A DNA stretch of 43,543 bases from an uncultured Bacteroidota bacterium (GTDB taxonomy: Bacteria > Bacteroidota > Bacteroidia > 2-12-FULL-35-15): NCBI GenBank assembly GCA_903926385.1, contig CAIYIS010000082.1, forward strand, positions 1-43,543. Reading direction: 5' to 3'. Both the position numbers and the translations under genes were made by a program. The number at the start of each line of letters is the position of its first letter. Position 1 is the first letter of the stretch. This document shows positions 17,567-25,268 of this stretch, in pieces. Below the pieces are notes generated by a model. The model did no database searches and was not told the DNA's origin. It saw only the letters and a list, made by a program, of their open reading frames with translations.

Positions 17567-17698
17567 TGTTCAATTGAACAATTGGGTTGCAGGGGTGTAC
17601 TTTGTCTGGAAATTGCTTGTTAAGAAATGAAGTGGGGAGAGTAAGAAAATTATTACTATTCAAACCAAACTCCTGCCTCAAGAAAAATAAAGGCACTA

Positions 17699-17902
17699 AT
17701 CCCTAAGATTATTTATTAATTGCGAAACGCCTCACCCCCGGCCCCTCTCCAAAGGAGAGGGGAGAATAAGTATGCAAAGATCGGGTTTCATTAAGCTTCG
17801 CCCCCTCTCCTTTGGAGAGGAGGGCAAACAGCCAGTGGCTGTTTGAGCCAGCTCATGCGCCTGCGAGGGGTGAGGCGTTCAGACGAATATAATCTTAGGG
17901 AT
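17699..17902. mobile_element. MITE-like composite palindromic element (204 bp)
   Basis: Perfect 14-bp terminal inverted repeats (ATCCCTAAGATTAT at 17699-17712; its complement at 17889-17902) enclose a second inverted pair (AACGCCTCACCCC at 17726-17738; complement at 17867-17879). Inside are two REP-like hairpins (CCCCTCTCC/GGAGAGGGG at about 17742-17762 and a variant at about 17802-17821) and a small hairpin AAACAGCC/GGCTGTTT (17826-17844). There is no ORF of note, so it would need a transposase in trans. I saw no clear target-site duplication. Confidence 0.7.
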
Positions 17903-17920
17903 AGATGCAATAATAAATGA

Positions 17921-18208
17921 CTAAGGGAAGTTTTTATAAAATCTCTTTTTATCATTTTCCAGACAAGCAAACCAAACCGTTTTCCTCAGCACTTTTATAC
18001 CAATTCTATACTTTGTCTTGTCGGGCAATTTTATTTTTATTCGATAGTGTGAAGTTGTTTTTCGGATAGCAATTAATTCGGTTATGTCATCCAAACTATC
18101 CGCTTTGGCAACATGTTGAATTTTTTTTGCTACAATGTTCAAAAGAACTTTGTTTGTAGCAAAACGTTTTAAATCCTTTACGAATTGGTTAGTGAATTCG
18201 TATTCCAT
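17921..18208 (-). CDS. RelE/ParE family toxin
   Basis: 95 residues from the ATG at 18208; an ATG nine nt earlier (18217) is possible. MEYEFTNQFVKDLKRF, the central HYRIKIKLPDKTKYRIGIKV and the late VWFACLENDKKRFYKNFP match the small RelE/ParE fold. RelE-type members are ribosome-dependent mRNA interferases and ParE-type members poison gyrase; I cannot tell which applies. It overlaps the 3' end of the antitoxin gene, a normal type II arrangement. The MITE-like element lies just beyond its stop. Confidence 0.82.
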   Translation of the reverse strand: MEYEFTNQFVKDLKRFATNKVLLNIVAKKIQHVAKADSLDDITELIAIRKTTSHYRIKIKLPDKTKYRIGIKVLRKTVWFACLENDKKRFYKNFP

Positions 18209-18404
18209 TTTTCGCAAACACTTTGTTCACTTCTTCTTTTGACGCCTTACCTGTTTTTGCACCTTTATCAATGCTTTGTATTAACAGCAAGTCCTGTTCA
18301 TCATCCTCGGAAAGTATTCGAATAGGCATTTTCATTGCTTTGGCCAGTTGCAGCAATAGCGAATCGTTTTCTTTATTGTTGGTTTTAATTAAAATTGAGC
18401 TCAT
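18189..18404 (-). CDS. Antitoxin of the RelE-type module
   Basis: 71 residues immediately upstream of, and overlapping (20-29 bp), the toxin gene. It has a short N-terminal strand (SSILIKTNN), a helical middle (NDSLLLQLAKAMKMPIRIL) and a charged C terminus (KASKEEVNKVFAKNG) likely to wrap the toxin. No clear ribbon-helix-helix or HTH DNA-binding motif is visible, so autoregulation is uncertain. The call rests mainly on position, size and composition. A TATCTTTG box sits at 18421-18428. Confidence 0.75.
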   Translation of the reverse strand: MSSILIKTNNKENDSLLLQLAKAMKMPIRILSEDDEQDLLLIQSIDKGAKTGKASKEEVNKVFAKNGIRIH

Positions 18405-18420
18405 CGTAAAGATTTTTTTA

Positions 18421-18428
18421 CAAAGATA
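18421..18428 (-). promoter_or_regulatory. -7 promoter box of the toxin-antitoxin pair
   Basis: Minus-strand TATCTTTG matches TAnnTTTG, 17 nt before the antitoxin ATG. Confidence 0.5.
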
Positions 18429-18452
18429 ATTATTTTATAGAAATATATTCTG

Positions 18453-18496
18453 AGTTTAAAGTTGGTTAGTTTAAAGTTAGTTAGTTTAAAGTTCCG
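18453..18496. repeat. 15-bp direct repeat, three copies
   Basis: AGTTTAAAGTT(G/A)GTT occurs at 18453 and 18468, with a third truncated copy at 18483. Related inverted motifs (ACTTTGAAC, four times) lie at about 18563-18608. This is low-complexity intergenic sequence on both sides of a terminator. Confidence 0.75.
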
Positions 18497-18518
18497 TTGT
18501 TCCTTACGGTAAGCAAAT

Positions 18519-18553
18519 AAAAAAAGCCCCGCCTACTGATGCGAGACTTTTTT
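18519..18553 (-). terminator. Intrinsic terminator of the fibronectin-like gene
   Basis: On the minus strand AAAAAAGTCTCGC pairs with GCGGGGCTTTTTT (two G-U pairs), followed by more T. The pairing is complete only in minus-strand RNA. It lies about 60 bp past the stop at 18612. Confidence 0.75.
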
Positions 18554-18611
18554 CGAAACCTGAAACTTTGAACTTTGAACTCGAAACTTTGAACTAATGT
18601 ACTTTGAACCC

Positions 18612-19262
18612 TTAAAGCGCTTCCACCGTTACCACTTCGCTATAGGTTAAATCGGTGTCGGTGCCCATGGCAAACGACACAAATTTATAGGATTTGCCTT
18701 TAGTAAAACCTTCAATTTCGCCATGGCGGTGGCCTGCATAGTAAAATTTCCAGTTTGCAGGATTCAAATCAGGATTGGTAGCATCGGTATACATTACCGC
18801 ATATCTCAAATCGTTTCCTTTAACTTTGGTAATAAAAAACTCCATTTTATTAACGATGGTTAAACTAAAAACGGTTAATGTAGATTGTTCTAATTTACCC
18901 TGTGCTTCACTTTCTTTTTGCAACGGGTAACCTGTTTTTTTTAGTAATCCTAAATCTCCGTTACAAAAAGTATTGAGCCAGTTACCGTTTTTGGTTATCA
19001 CTCGTTGGATGTTGTTATGAGCCGTATTGGTATCGGCCACTTGCCCTGCATAAGGGGCTCCCAAACGAATAACATTGTAACGGTTTATTAAATCGCCCAA
19101 CGTGTTGGGAGGAAGAGGCCCCATTACTCCCATGGCCACCGGAATACCAGGAAAGGAACCCGAATTAGCTGTTAAAAGATTAAAAATGATAGTTACTGCA
19201 TCCGAAAACAAAGGTTCGGAAAGCCCACTCAAATCGGTGTTTAGTTTAGGTAGTTTTGCCAT
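18612..19262 (-). CDS. Fibronectin III-like protein of unknown function
   Basis: 216 residues, no signal peptide. The N-terminal ~120 residues are mostly helical and match a pattern I know from uncharacterised Bacteroidota proteins (PLPPNTLGDLINRYN ... NIQRVITKNGNWLNTFCNGD ... LLKKTGYPLQKE). The C-terminal ~90 residues look like one fibronectin III-type beta sandwich (YAVMYTDATNPDLNPANW, GFTKGKSYKFVSFAMG). No catalytic motif is visible. The gene lies directly downstream of 21-bp array 2, and a similar-sized protein (42305-42976) lies downstream of array 3. A promoter at 19691-19716 would make the array part of its leader. Confidence 0.72.
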   Translation of the reverse strand: MAKLPKLNTDLSGLSEPLFSDAVTIIFNLLTANSGSFPGIPVAMGVMGPLPPNTLGDLINRYNVIRLGAPYAGQVADTNTAHNNIQRVITKNGNWLNTFCNGDLGLLKKTGYPLQKESEAQGKLEQSTLTVFSLTIVNKMEFFITKVKGNDLRYAVMYTDATNPDLNPANWKFYYAGHRHGEIEGFTKGKSYKFVSFAMGTDTDLTYSEVVTVEAL

Positions 19263-19360
19263 TGTTGTTTTGTTTTTTAGTTAGCTTTATTATTAATTAT
19301 GTGTTTCTATTTCCGTAAAATCGATTCCCAAAATCACTCTTCTGCCATCCCATTTTTTGC

Positions 19361-19627
19361 ATTTCCTCCAATCAGTCATCAATTGCCTCCCATCAGCATG
19401 TAATTGCCTCCAATCCATCTCCAATTGCCTCCAATCAATCACCGATTGCCTCCAATCAGTCTCCGATTGCCTCCAATCAGTCTTCAGTTGCCTCCAATCA
19501 ACCTCCGATTGCCTCCCATCCATCTCTAATTGCCTCCAATCAGTCTCCGATTGCCTCCAATCAGTCATCGATTGCCTCCAATCAATCTCTAATTGCCTCC
19601 CATCAGCTTCCGATTGCCTTCCTTCCG
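19361..19627. repeat. 21-bp tandem repeat array 2 (about 12.7 units)
   Basis: Units start at 19361 and repeat every 21 bp. The first 14 nt, ATTGCCTCC(A/C)ATC(A/C), are nearly invariant and hold a dyad ATTG-CCTC-CAAT; the last seven nt vary from unit to unit. The array lies about 100 bp upstream of the fibronectin-like gene. On the minus strand an open frame (19293-19649) reads D-W-R-Q-x-x-x heptads and ends 30 nt before that gene, but the array is open in other frames too, so coding is not demonstrated. Confidence 0.95.
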
Positions 19628-19690
19628 TAAAAAACGGCCTCCTGCTCATTTTCTCCTGATGACCTTCTGCGTCTGTTTCAAAAAACTACG

Positions 19691-19716
19691 CAAAGGTATG
19701 CCTCAAAATACATCAA
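19691..19716 (-). promoter_or_regulatory. Promoter, TTG-N15-TACCTTTG, upstream of array 2
   Basis: On the minus strand TTG (19714-19716) and TACCTTTG (19691-19698) are 15 nt apart. Transcription would pass through array 2 into the fibronectin-like gene. The box overlaps an 18-nt motif (19695-19712) that recurs upstream of array 3 at 43331-43348. Confidence 0.6.
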
Positions 19717-19863
19717 TTCCTATTGCTCATTGAGCAAGACGAGAAACAGCATAAATTGGCCTGAAAAACACCGTAAATAAACGAAAGGAATAAAATAGCC
19801 GCAAAAAGCAACTTTTTTAAAATGTTAAAAAATTGGAGGCCGACTCGTAAGAAATGGTTCTTC

Positions 19864-20304
19864 TTATGGTTTTCTGATTAAAATTCGTACTACCGTTTCT
19901 TCGCTATTTACCTTCTGAGATTTTTCGCGGAGCCGTTTGATGGCAGATTGAAACTGATTGGAAACACAGGAAGTCTCAACCCCTCTGGCCTTTGCAATTT
20001 CTGCATGGTCTTGATATCGAAATTTAAGTATTATATTCTCTTTTTCGCAAGGCGTTATTCCAAATTTGGCACAATTAAGCTCGATGTATTTCATCATAAT
20101 TTCATCATATTTTTTAATGATAAAGTCTTCATCCACCACTTCAACCTGTTGCACATAATCTGCTTTTGCTTTATATTTTAAAAACTCTTTACTTTTAACC
20201 AAAAGCTTTATTTGTTTTGATTTTTTACGCGGGGTTATTCCTACAATACTCATAGTATGAATAACCTTCAAGTTTCGAACGAAACGAAAAATAAAAGATT
20301 CCAT
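19864..20304 (-). CDS. Small helix-turn-helix regulator
   Basis: 146 residues. The C-terminal half has a sigma-70 region 4 or LuxR-like HTH: CEKENIILKFRYQDHAEIAKARGVETSCVSNQFQSAIKRLREK, with a recognition helix around VSNQFQSAIKRL. The N-terminal part is basic with no recognised sensory or receiver domain. A later ATG (20253, MSIVGITPRKK) is a plausible alternative start. It lies upstream of array 2 on the same strand, and a LuxR-type HTH gene lies in the same relation to array 3. Family assignment (sigma-like or LuxR-like) is uncertain; a DNA-binding role is likely. Confidence 0.68.
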   Translation of the reverse strand: MESFIFRFVRNLKVIHTMSIVGITPRKKSKQIKLLVKSKEFLKYKAKADYVQQVEVVDEDFIIKKYDEIMMKYIELNCAKFGITPCEKENIILKFRYQDHAEIAKARGVETSCVSNQFQSAIKRLREKSQKVNSEETVVRILIRKP

Positions 20305-20333
20305 AATTAAAAATACATTAGTGAACGGTGATT

Positions 20334-20341
20334 CAAAAATA
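20334..20341 (-). promoter_or_regulatory. -7 promoter box of the HTH gene
   Basis: Minus-strand TATTTTTG matches TAnnTTTG, 30 nt before the ATG at 20304. Confidence 0.45.
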
Positions 20342-20409
20342 AATAAAAAATTAATTCGCTTTTTATTTTTAGTAACTTTATGTCGTTAACTGTTTTTAAT
20401 TTCTGGAAG

Positions 20410-22050
20410 ATGAAAAAACTTATACCTATTATTATAGTATTATTGTTTGCGGGGGAATGTTTTTCGCAAGCACCCAATTGGGCTTGGGCGAAGAGCGCAG
20501 GAGGAGGAGGGGCAATTAATGGCAGAGACGTTGCTATTGATAATAGTGGTAATGTAATTGTAACTGGTAGTTTTTGGGGTGATTCAATGCATTTCGGAGC
20601 AATAACACTGGTGAATTATTTCTACCCTGAGGACGACATTGTGATTGCAAAATACAATGGGGCAGGAACTATTCTTTGGGCAAAAAGAATAGGGGCAGGT
20701 AGTAGTGATTTTGGCAAAAGTGTTATTACTGATAATTCCGGCAATATATATCTTACAGGCGAATCCGATGGTAGTTTTCCTACCTTCGGTTCTGTAACCG
20801 CTACAGGAACGGGAGATATGTTTATTGTTAAGTATGACTCGTTAGGAAATGAAATTTGGGCAAAATGGTATCCGGCTGTTGCAAATGGAATAGCTTGTGA
20901 TTTAGCCGGGAATATTATTGTAACAGGTTATTTTTTAAATTCAACTACTTTCGGAAGTACTACACTAACCTGTGCCGGGGGGGCAGATATTTTTGTAGCC
21001 AAGTTTGATTCTTCTGGCAATGTATTATGGGCAAAAAGTGCAGGTGGTAATGATAACGATGAAGGAACTTCAATTTGTACTGATAATTCGGGGAACATTA
21101 TGGTAACAGGTTATTTTAGCAGTCCTTCCATTACTTTCGATACTACAACACTTATTAATACTGGTATTTCTCCGACTTCAGATGTTTTTGTTACCAAATT
21201 TGATTCACTCGGCAATGTTCTTTGGGCAAAGAGTGCAGCAGGAAATAACTCTGATTCTGGTTCCGGTATTGCAAATGACAATAACGGGAATGTATTTATA
21301 ACAGGCACTTTTAAGAGTCCAACTATCGACTTTGATTCAACCATTTTGACAAATGACAGTTCCGGTTATTCAGATATTTTTACTGTAAAATATGATATGG
21401 GTGGCAATTTAATGTGGGCGAAAAGTGCAGGGGGGATTCAGAATGATGGGCCTGGTAGCATTGCAACTGACCCTAATGGAAATGCTATAATAGCAGGTTA
21501 TTTTATTAGTACGGTTCTTACTTTTCCTCCAATTACAATAACGAATGCCTCCTTTCCCAATGGCGATGTATTTATTATGAAATACGATTCTTTAGGTAAT
21601 GTTGTATGGGCAGAAGATTATGGTGAAGCTGGAGATGAAAGGATATACATTACAACAGATGCAATTGGAAATATTGCAGTAACAGGGGGGTTTAGCTATC
21701 CGTCAATCAATTTCGGAGCGAATACATTGACAAGTTCAGGAGGAACAGCCGATTTGTTTGTAGCCAAAACAGATATAACAACAGGCATTCCCACTTTCCC
21801 TCGTTCTGAAGAAAAAATCACCATTTCCCCCAACCCCTTCACCAACTCCACCACCATCACACTTCCAACAACCAATAACCAACAACTAACAACCATCACC
21901 ATCACTGACGTTCTCGGCAAGGAAATAAAAACACTACACTTTACCGGTAATGAATGTGTGATAGAAAAAGGAGATATGGAACGAGGGATTTATTTTGTAA
22001 GAGTTAATAGCAAGCAGGGAATAGTGAATAGGAAAATTGTGATACAATAG
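20410..22050 (+). CDS. SBBP-type beta-propeller protein with T9SS sorting domain
   Basis: 546 residues from the ATG at 20410 (signal peptide MKKLIPIIIVLLFAGECFSQ). About seven repeats of roughly 55-60 residues carry TDNSGNI-x-V-T-G-Y-F ... D-[IV]-F-V-x-K-[FY]-D-S-x-G-N-x-x-WAKSAGG, the SBBP (beta-propeller) repeat common in Bacteroidota. The C terminus (about residues 460-546) is a type A sorting domain: ISPNPFTNSTTITLPTTNNQ, VLGKEIKTL, GIYFVRVNS, RKIVIQ. It is expected to be secreted by T9SS and be surface attached or released. The T9SS-domain start is encoded by strikingly C/A-rich DNA (see findings). It converges with the helicase gene. Confidence 0.9.
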   Translation: MKKLIPIIIVLLFAGECFSQAPNWAWAKSAGGGGAINGRDVAIDNSGNVIVTGSFWGDSMHFGAITLVNYFYPEDDIVIAKYNGAGTILWAKRIGAGSSDFGKSVITDNSGNIYLTGESDGSFPTFGSVTATGTGDMFIVKYDSLGNEIWAKWYPAVANGIACDLAGNIIVTGYFLNSTTFGSTTLTCAGGADIFVAKFDSSGNVLWAKSAGGNDNDEGTSICTDNSGNIMVTGYFSSPSITFDTTTLINTGISPTSDVFVTKFDSLGNVLWAKSAAGNNSDSGSGIANDNNGNVFITGTFKSPTIDFDSTILTNDSSGYSDIFTVKYDMGGNLMWAKSAGGIQNDGPGSIATDPNGNAIIAGYFISTVLTFPPITITNASFPNGDVFIMKYDSLGNVVWAEDYGEAGDERIYITTDAIGNIAVTGGFSYPSINFGANTLTSSGGTADLFVAKTDITTGIPTFPRSEEKITISPNPFTNSTTITLPTTNNQQLTTITITDVLGKEIKTLHFTGNECVIEKGDMERGIYFVRVNSKQGIVNRKIVIQ

Positions 22051-22106
22051 TTGTTCGCCACCAAGACAGAAAGATTCTTAAAGGTTTTTATTTTTCAGAT
22101 AACACT

Positions 22107-24107
22107 TTACAAAAACTCCCAAGCACTCTTGTATGCCTTCACACTGTCGGCATAATCCAGAAAGTTTTTATAAAAAGGATGGTTGCCAAAGGTAGCACTG
22201 TCGCCTATTACCACGAGTTTTTTTCGGGCACGGGTTAGGGCAACGTTCATTCTTCGGGTGTCGCTCAAAAAACCAATTTCCAGTGCATCATTACATCTTA
22301 CCAAACTGATGTAAATAATATCTCTCTCCTGTCCCTGAAATCCGTCAATGGTTTTAACAGCAATCTGAGAAAGATAATTTTTCAAAAACTCATCTTCATT
22401 AATTCGGTTGGTTAGGTGCTGTACCTGCTCTTTGTAAGGAGAAATAATACCTATGGTAACACCTCTCCCCTTAATCCCCTCTCCCCAGGAGAGGGGTGGA
22501 GCCTGCTGCAAAACAGATTTCAAATGTTCAATCAGCAATGTAGCTTCTTCAGGATTGGCTGTGCTCAGGCTTTCGGGATTTATTATCTCGGCAAAACCGC
22601 AACCGGCAGTATCTATAAAATCGAAAGGAGTATGCAGCAGATAATCGTTTTCGTCATAACTCAGCACCGCATCCTTAACCGAAACATCGGCAATCAAATT
22701 ATTTTGATAAAATTGTTTGTTCGAAAAATTCATGATTACTTCATTCATGCGATACTGTGTGTTCAGCATCACCGAAGCGTTTTCGATATGCATCGTTCGT
22801 TCAAACAATGTTTCTTTTAAACCGGCATCCTCTGCCTTTTTAGATTTAACAGTAGGGGGCAACTGAAAATGGTCGCCCGCAAATACCACACGGTTGCTCC
22901 GCGAAATAGGAATCCAGCAGAGTGGTTCAAGAGCCTGAGCTGCTTCGTCAATAAACACAGTCGAAAATTGTTTGTCGCGCATCATTCTGCTTGCCGATAC
23001 CACCGGAGTGCAGGCTATCACTTGCGCTTTATCAAACTGTTCGTACAAAATATAATCTTCCAGCACCCTTGCTTCACCCAGTATTTTCCGGGCTTCCATA
23101 TAATATAATTGCCGTTGCTCCCGCTCTTCCTTACCAAACGTACGCTTGTATTTTCCCGCCATGCGGAAATATTCGTCAGCCAGCTTACGGCAATTTTTTA
23201 AATCCTTAAACGATTCGTGAGCGGCTATCTTTGCATCCAGCGTATTCACCAGCACATCTTCCGAAATGCGCGCAGGATTACCCAATCGCAACACATTTAT
23301 TCCTTCCCGATATAATTTTTCGGTAAGCAAATCCACAGCCGTATTACTTGGCGAACAAACCAGAATTTGTTTTTCCGACAAAAGCGTTTGACGAATGGCC
23401 TGCACAAGTGTTGTTGTTTTTCCGGTACCCGGAGGACCATGAATAATGGCAATGTCTTTGGCCGCAAGTATTTTTTTCACCGCATTATTTTGCGATTGAT
23501 TTAATCCTGTAATATGAATAGTTTCGTCAGTCTTTTCGAATGCAGGTGGCAGCAAACCATACATCACATCGCGCAAATGAGCCAGTCGGGTATTCTTAGC
23601 ATTGATAACCTTTTCCAAAGCAATGTCCATTTCCTTGTAACTGGTTTCGTCAAACAATAAATTAATACCAAGCTTGCCGTCATCGCACCAGTCGGGCAAC
23701 TCATCAATGCTTAACGACAATCGTATTTTATTCGGATTAATTATTTTGATGGTACCATTGAGTTGCTTGGCATCGGGATGCTGATTAGAAAAGAGTGCCA
23801 CATTTTTTCCTCCCGAAAACTGATGCGGCTCGTTATGATTGGTGGTACGTTCTATATCTACCGAAATGTATTCGCCCAGCCCAATCTCTGTATTGGTAAT
23901 AATGATGGGATACCAGGTAACTCCTTTCTCTTTTCGGTAGTTTATATTGTTGCGGGCAAAATGAGATTTGTATTGTTCGAAATCTTCATCGCGCTCTATC
24001 TTTAGCAACCTGTGTAGTTCGAACAAACGGCCCAAGGCATTCCCCTTCTCTACTCCATCTGCAGCAGTGTAATCACTTGTTTCCTGAAACGATTTATTTT
24101 TTTTCAT
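22107..24107 (-). CDS. SF1 helicase of the DNA2/IGHMBP2 type
   Basis: 666 residues. After an N-terminal OB/stalk-like region (about 1-200) the helicase motifs run in order: Walker A IHGPPGTGKTTT (about 227), motif Ia CSPSNTAVD, Walker B FIDEAAQALEP (about 388), motif III FAGDHFQLPP, motif IV LNTQYRMNEVI, motif V VKTIDGFQGQERD, and motif VI VALTRARKKLVVIGD. This is the Upf1-like 5'-3' nucleic-acid helicase group; the substrate is unknown. It starts 6 nt after the adaptor gene of the ABC exporter, so it is the last gene of that operon. An insertion at about residues 536-550 (APPLSWGEGIKGRG) is encoded by a REP-like palindrome at 22476-22496. Confidence 0.92.
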   Translation of the reverse strand: MKKNKSFQETSDYTAADGVEKGNALGRLFELHRLLKIERDEDFEQYKSHFARNNINYRKEKGVTWYPIIITNTEIGLGEYISVDIERTTNHNEPHQFSGGKNVALFSNQHPDAKQLNGTIKIINPNKIRLSLSIDELPDWCDDGKLGINLLFDETSYKEMDIALEKVINAKNTRLAHLRDVMYGLLPPAFEKTDETIHITGLNQSQNNAVKKILAAKDIAIIHGPPGTGKTTTLVQAIRQTLLSEKQILVCSPSNTAVDLLTEKLYREGINVLRLGNPARISEDVLVNTLDAKIAAHESFKDLKNCRKLADEYFRMAGKYKRTFGKEEREQRQLYYMEARKILGEARVLEDYILYEQFDKAQVIACTPVVSASRMMRDKQFSTVFIDEAAQALEPLCWIPISRSNRVVFAGDHFQLPPTVKSKKAEDAGLKETLFERTMHIENASVMLNTQYRMNEVIMNFSNKQFYQNNLIADVSVKDAVLSYDENDYLLHTPFDFIDTAGCGFAEIINPESLSTANPEEATLLIEHLKSVLQQAPPLSWGEGIKGRGVTIGIISPYKEQVQHLTNRINEDEFLKNYLSQIAVKTIDGFQGQERDIIYISLVRCNDALEIGFLSDTRRMNVALTRARKKLVVIGDSATFGNHPFYKNFLDYADSVKAYKSAWEFL
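22476..22496. repeat. REP-like palindrome inside the helicase gene
   Basis: Perfect 9-bp arms CCCCTCTCC and GGAGAGGGG around CCA. The same arms occur in intergenic elements at 17.7 kb and 42.1-42.3 kb. It keeps the helicase frame open. Confidence 0.8.
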
Positions 24108-24113
24108 CTTGTG

Positions 24114-25220
24114 CTACTCCCCACCGGCAGGCTTATCCATCGGGGGCACTTTCAATTTGTCCGTCTTTTTCAATCCTTCGGTAACTTCTATATTAATACC
24201 ATCCGACAAACCTGTTTTGATAAAACGTTTCTCATACACATTCGCGGAAGTCTCCACTTCCACATAGGTTTTCTCTTTTTCAAACTTCAGTACGGTTTCA
24301 GGAATGGCCATTACATGTTCTTTCTTGGCAAGGATAACATCTGCATTGGCGCTGTATCCGGCACGCAATAAAGTTCCTTTGGTTTTGGATAAAGCTGCAC
24401 GAATCAAAAACTGAATCGCTCCATTTTCGGTTACTCCTTTCGGAGCAATGTATTCCAGAGTAGCCCCGAAACTTTCTTTATCTATGGCTCCGATGGTGAG
24501 CACTAAATCCATTCCTTCTTTAATTTTCCCCACTTCGCTTTCGTCCACCTTTCCTTCAAAAATCATTTCACCCATATTAGCCACCGATGCAATGGTAGTT
24601 CCTTCGTTAAAGGTGTTGCTTTCTATCACACTGCTTCCTTCTTTAATAGGCACATCCAGCACCATCCCCGAAATTGTGGAACGGATTAGCGTATTGGTGG
24701 CGCTTCCTGCAGATTTGGTAACGCCTTCTTTGATGAGTTGCAAATTATCTTCAGCCGCCACCGATTCTTCTTTAGATGATTTTAGTTTTAATTCGTAAGG
24801 CAAAAAGTCTGCTTTCGAAATTACATTTTGTTTGAACAACGTTTCATTTCTGTCGAATTCCTGCTTGGCATTATCATAACTTATCTGAGCTTGATTCAGC
24901 CTGTTTTCGGCATTTGCCAGATTAATCATGTTGGGAATGATTTTAATTTTAGCCAGCACTTCTCCTTCTTTTATTTGTTGTCCGGCTATCACATAAAGTT
25001 TTTCTATAATCCCCGACACCTGCGATTTCATGTTAACTTCCTTGCGCGGAATAACACTTCCGGTGGCCACAGTTTTCTTAACAATGGTGGTATCAAACGG
25101 AGAAACGGTTTGATACACCACAGGCGCTTGCTTCGATTTGGAATACAAAAAATAAATAGTCCATGCGAACACACCTAACAAAATAATAAGCAAACTAATT
25201 TTTACGATTCTTTTTATCAT
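24114..25220 (-). CDS. MacA-like periplasmic adaptor (HlyD family)
   Basis: 368 residues. A single N-terminal transmembrane segment (ISLLIILLGVFAWTIYFLY) is followed by lipoyl halves (TGSVIPRKEVNMKSQVSG; STISGMVLDVPIKEGSSV), an alpha-hairpin (about residues 95-165), and a beta-barrel region with LTIGAIDKESFGATLEYIAPKG. It would connect the two permeases encoded just upstream to an outer-membrane TolC. Fourth gene of the operon; the helicase gene starts six nt after its stop. Confidence 0.92.
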   Translation of the reverse strand: MIKRIVKISLLIILLGVFAWTIYFLYSKSKQAPVVYQTVSPFDTTIVKKTVATGSVIPRKEVNMKSQVSGIIEKLYVIAGQQIKEGEVLAKIKIIPNMINLANAENRLNQAQISYDNAKQEFDRNETLFKQNVISKADFLPYELKLKSSKEESVAAEDNLQLIKEGVTKSAGSATNTLIRSTISGMVLDVPIKEGSSVIESNTFNEGTTIASVANMGEMIFEGKVDESEVGKIKEGMDLVLTIGAIDKESFGATLEYIAPKGVTENGAIQFLIRAALSKTKGTLLRAGYSANADVILAKKEHVMAIPETVLKFEKEKTYVEVETSANVYEKRFIKTGLSDGINIEVTEGLKKTDKLKVPPMDKPAGGE

Positions 25221-25268
25221 ACTATTTATATCAATTTAAAATTCATAATTTATATTTTACAATTCTCT

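Noticed and set aside
19361-19627. CRISPR-like array
   Set aside because: Units are contiguous 21-bp repeats without unique spacers of constant length, and no cas genes are near.
19790-19826. Terminator after the HTH gene at 19.9 kb
   Set aside because: Only a 5-bp G-U-rich stem with interrupted T residues; too weak to list.
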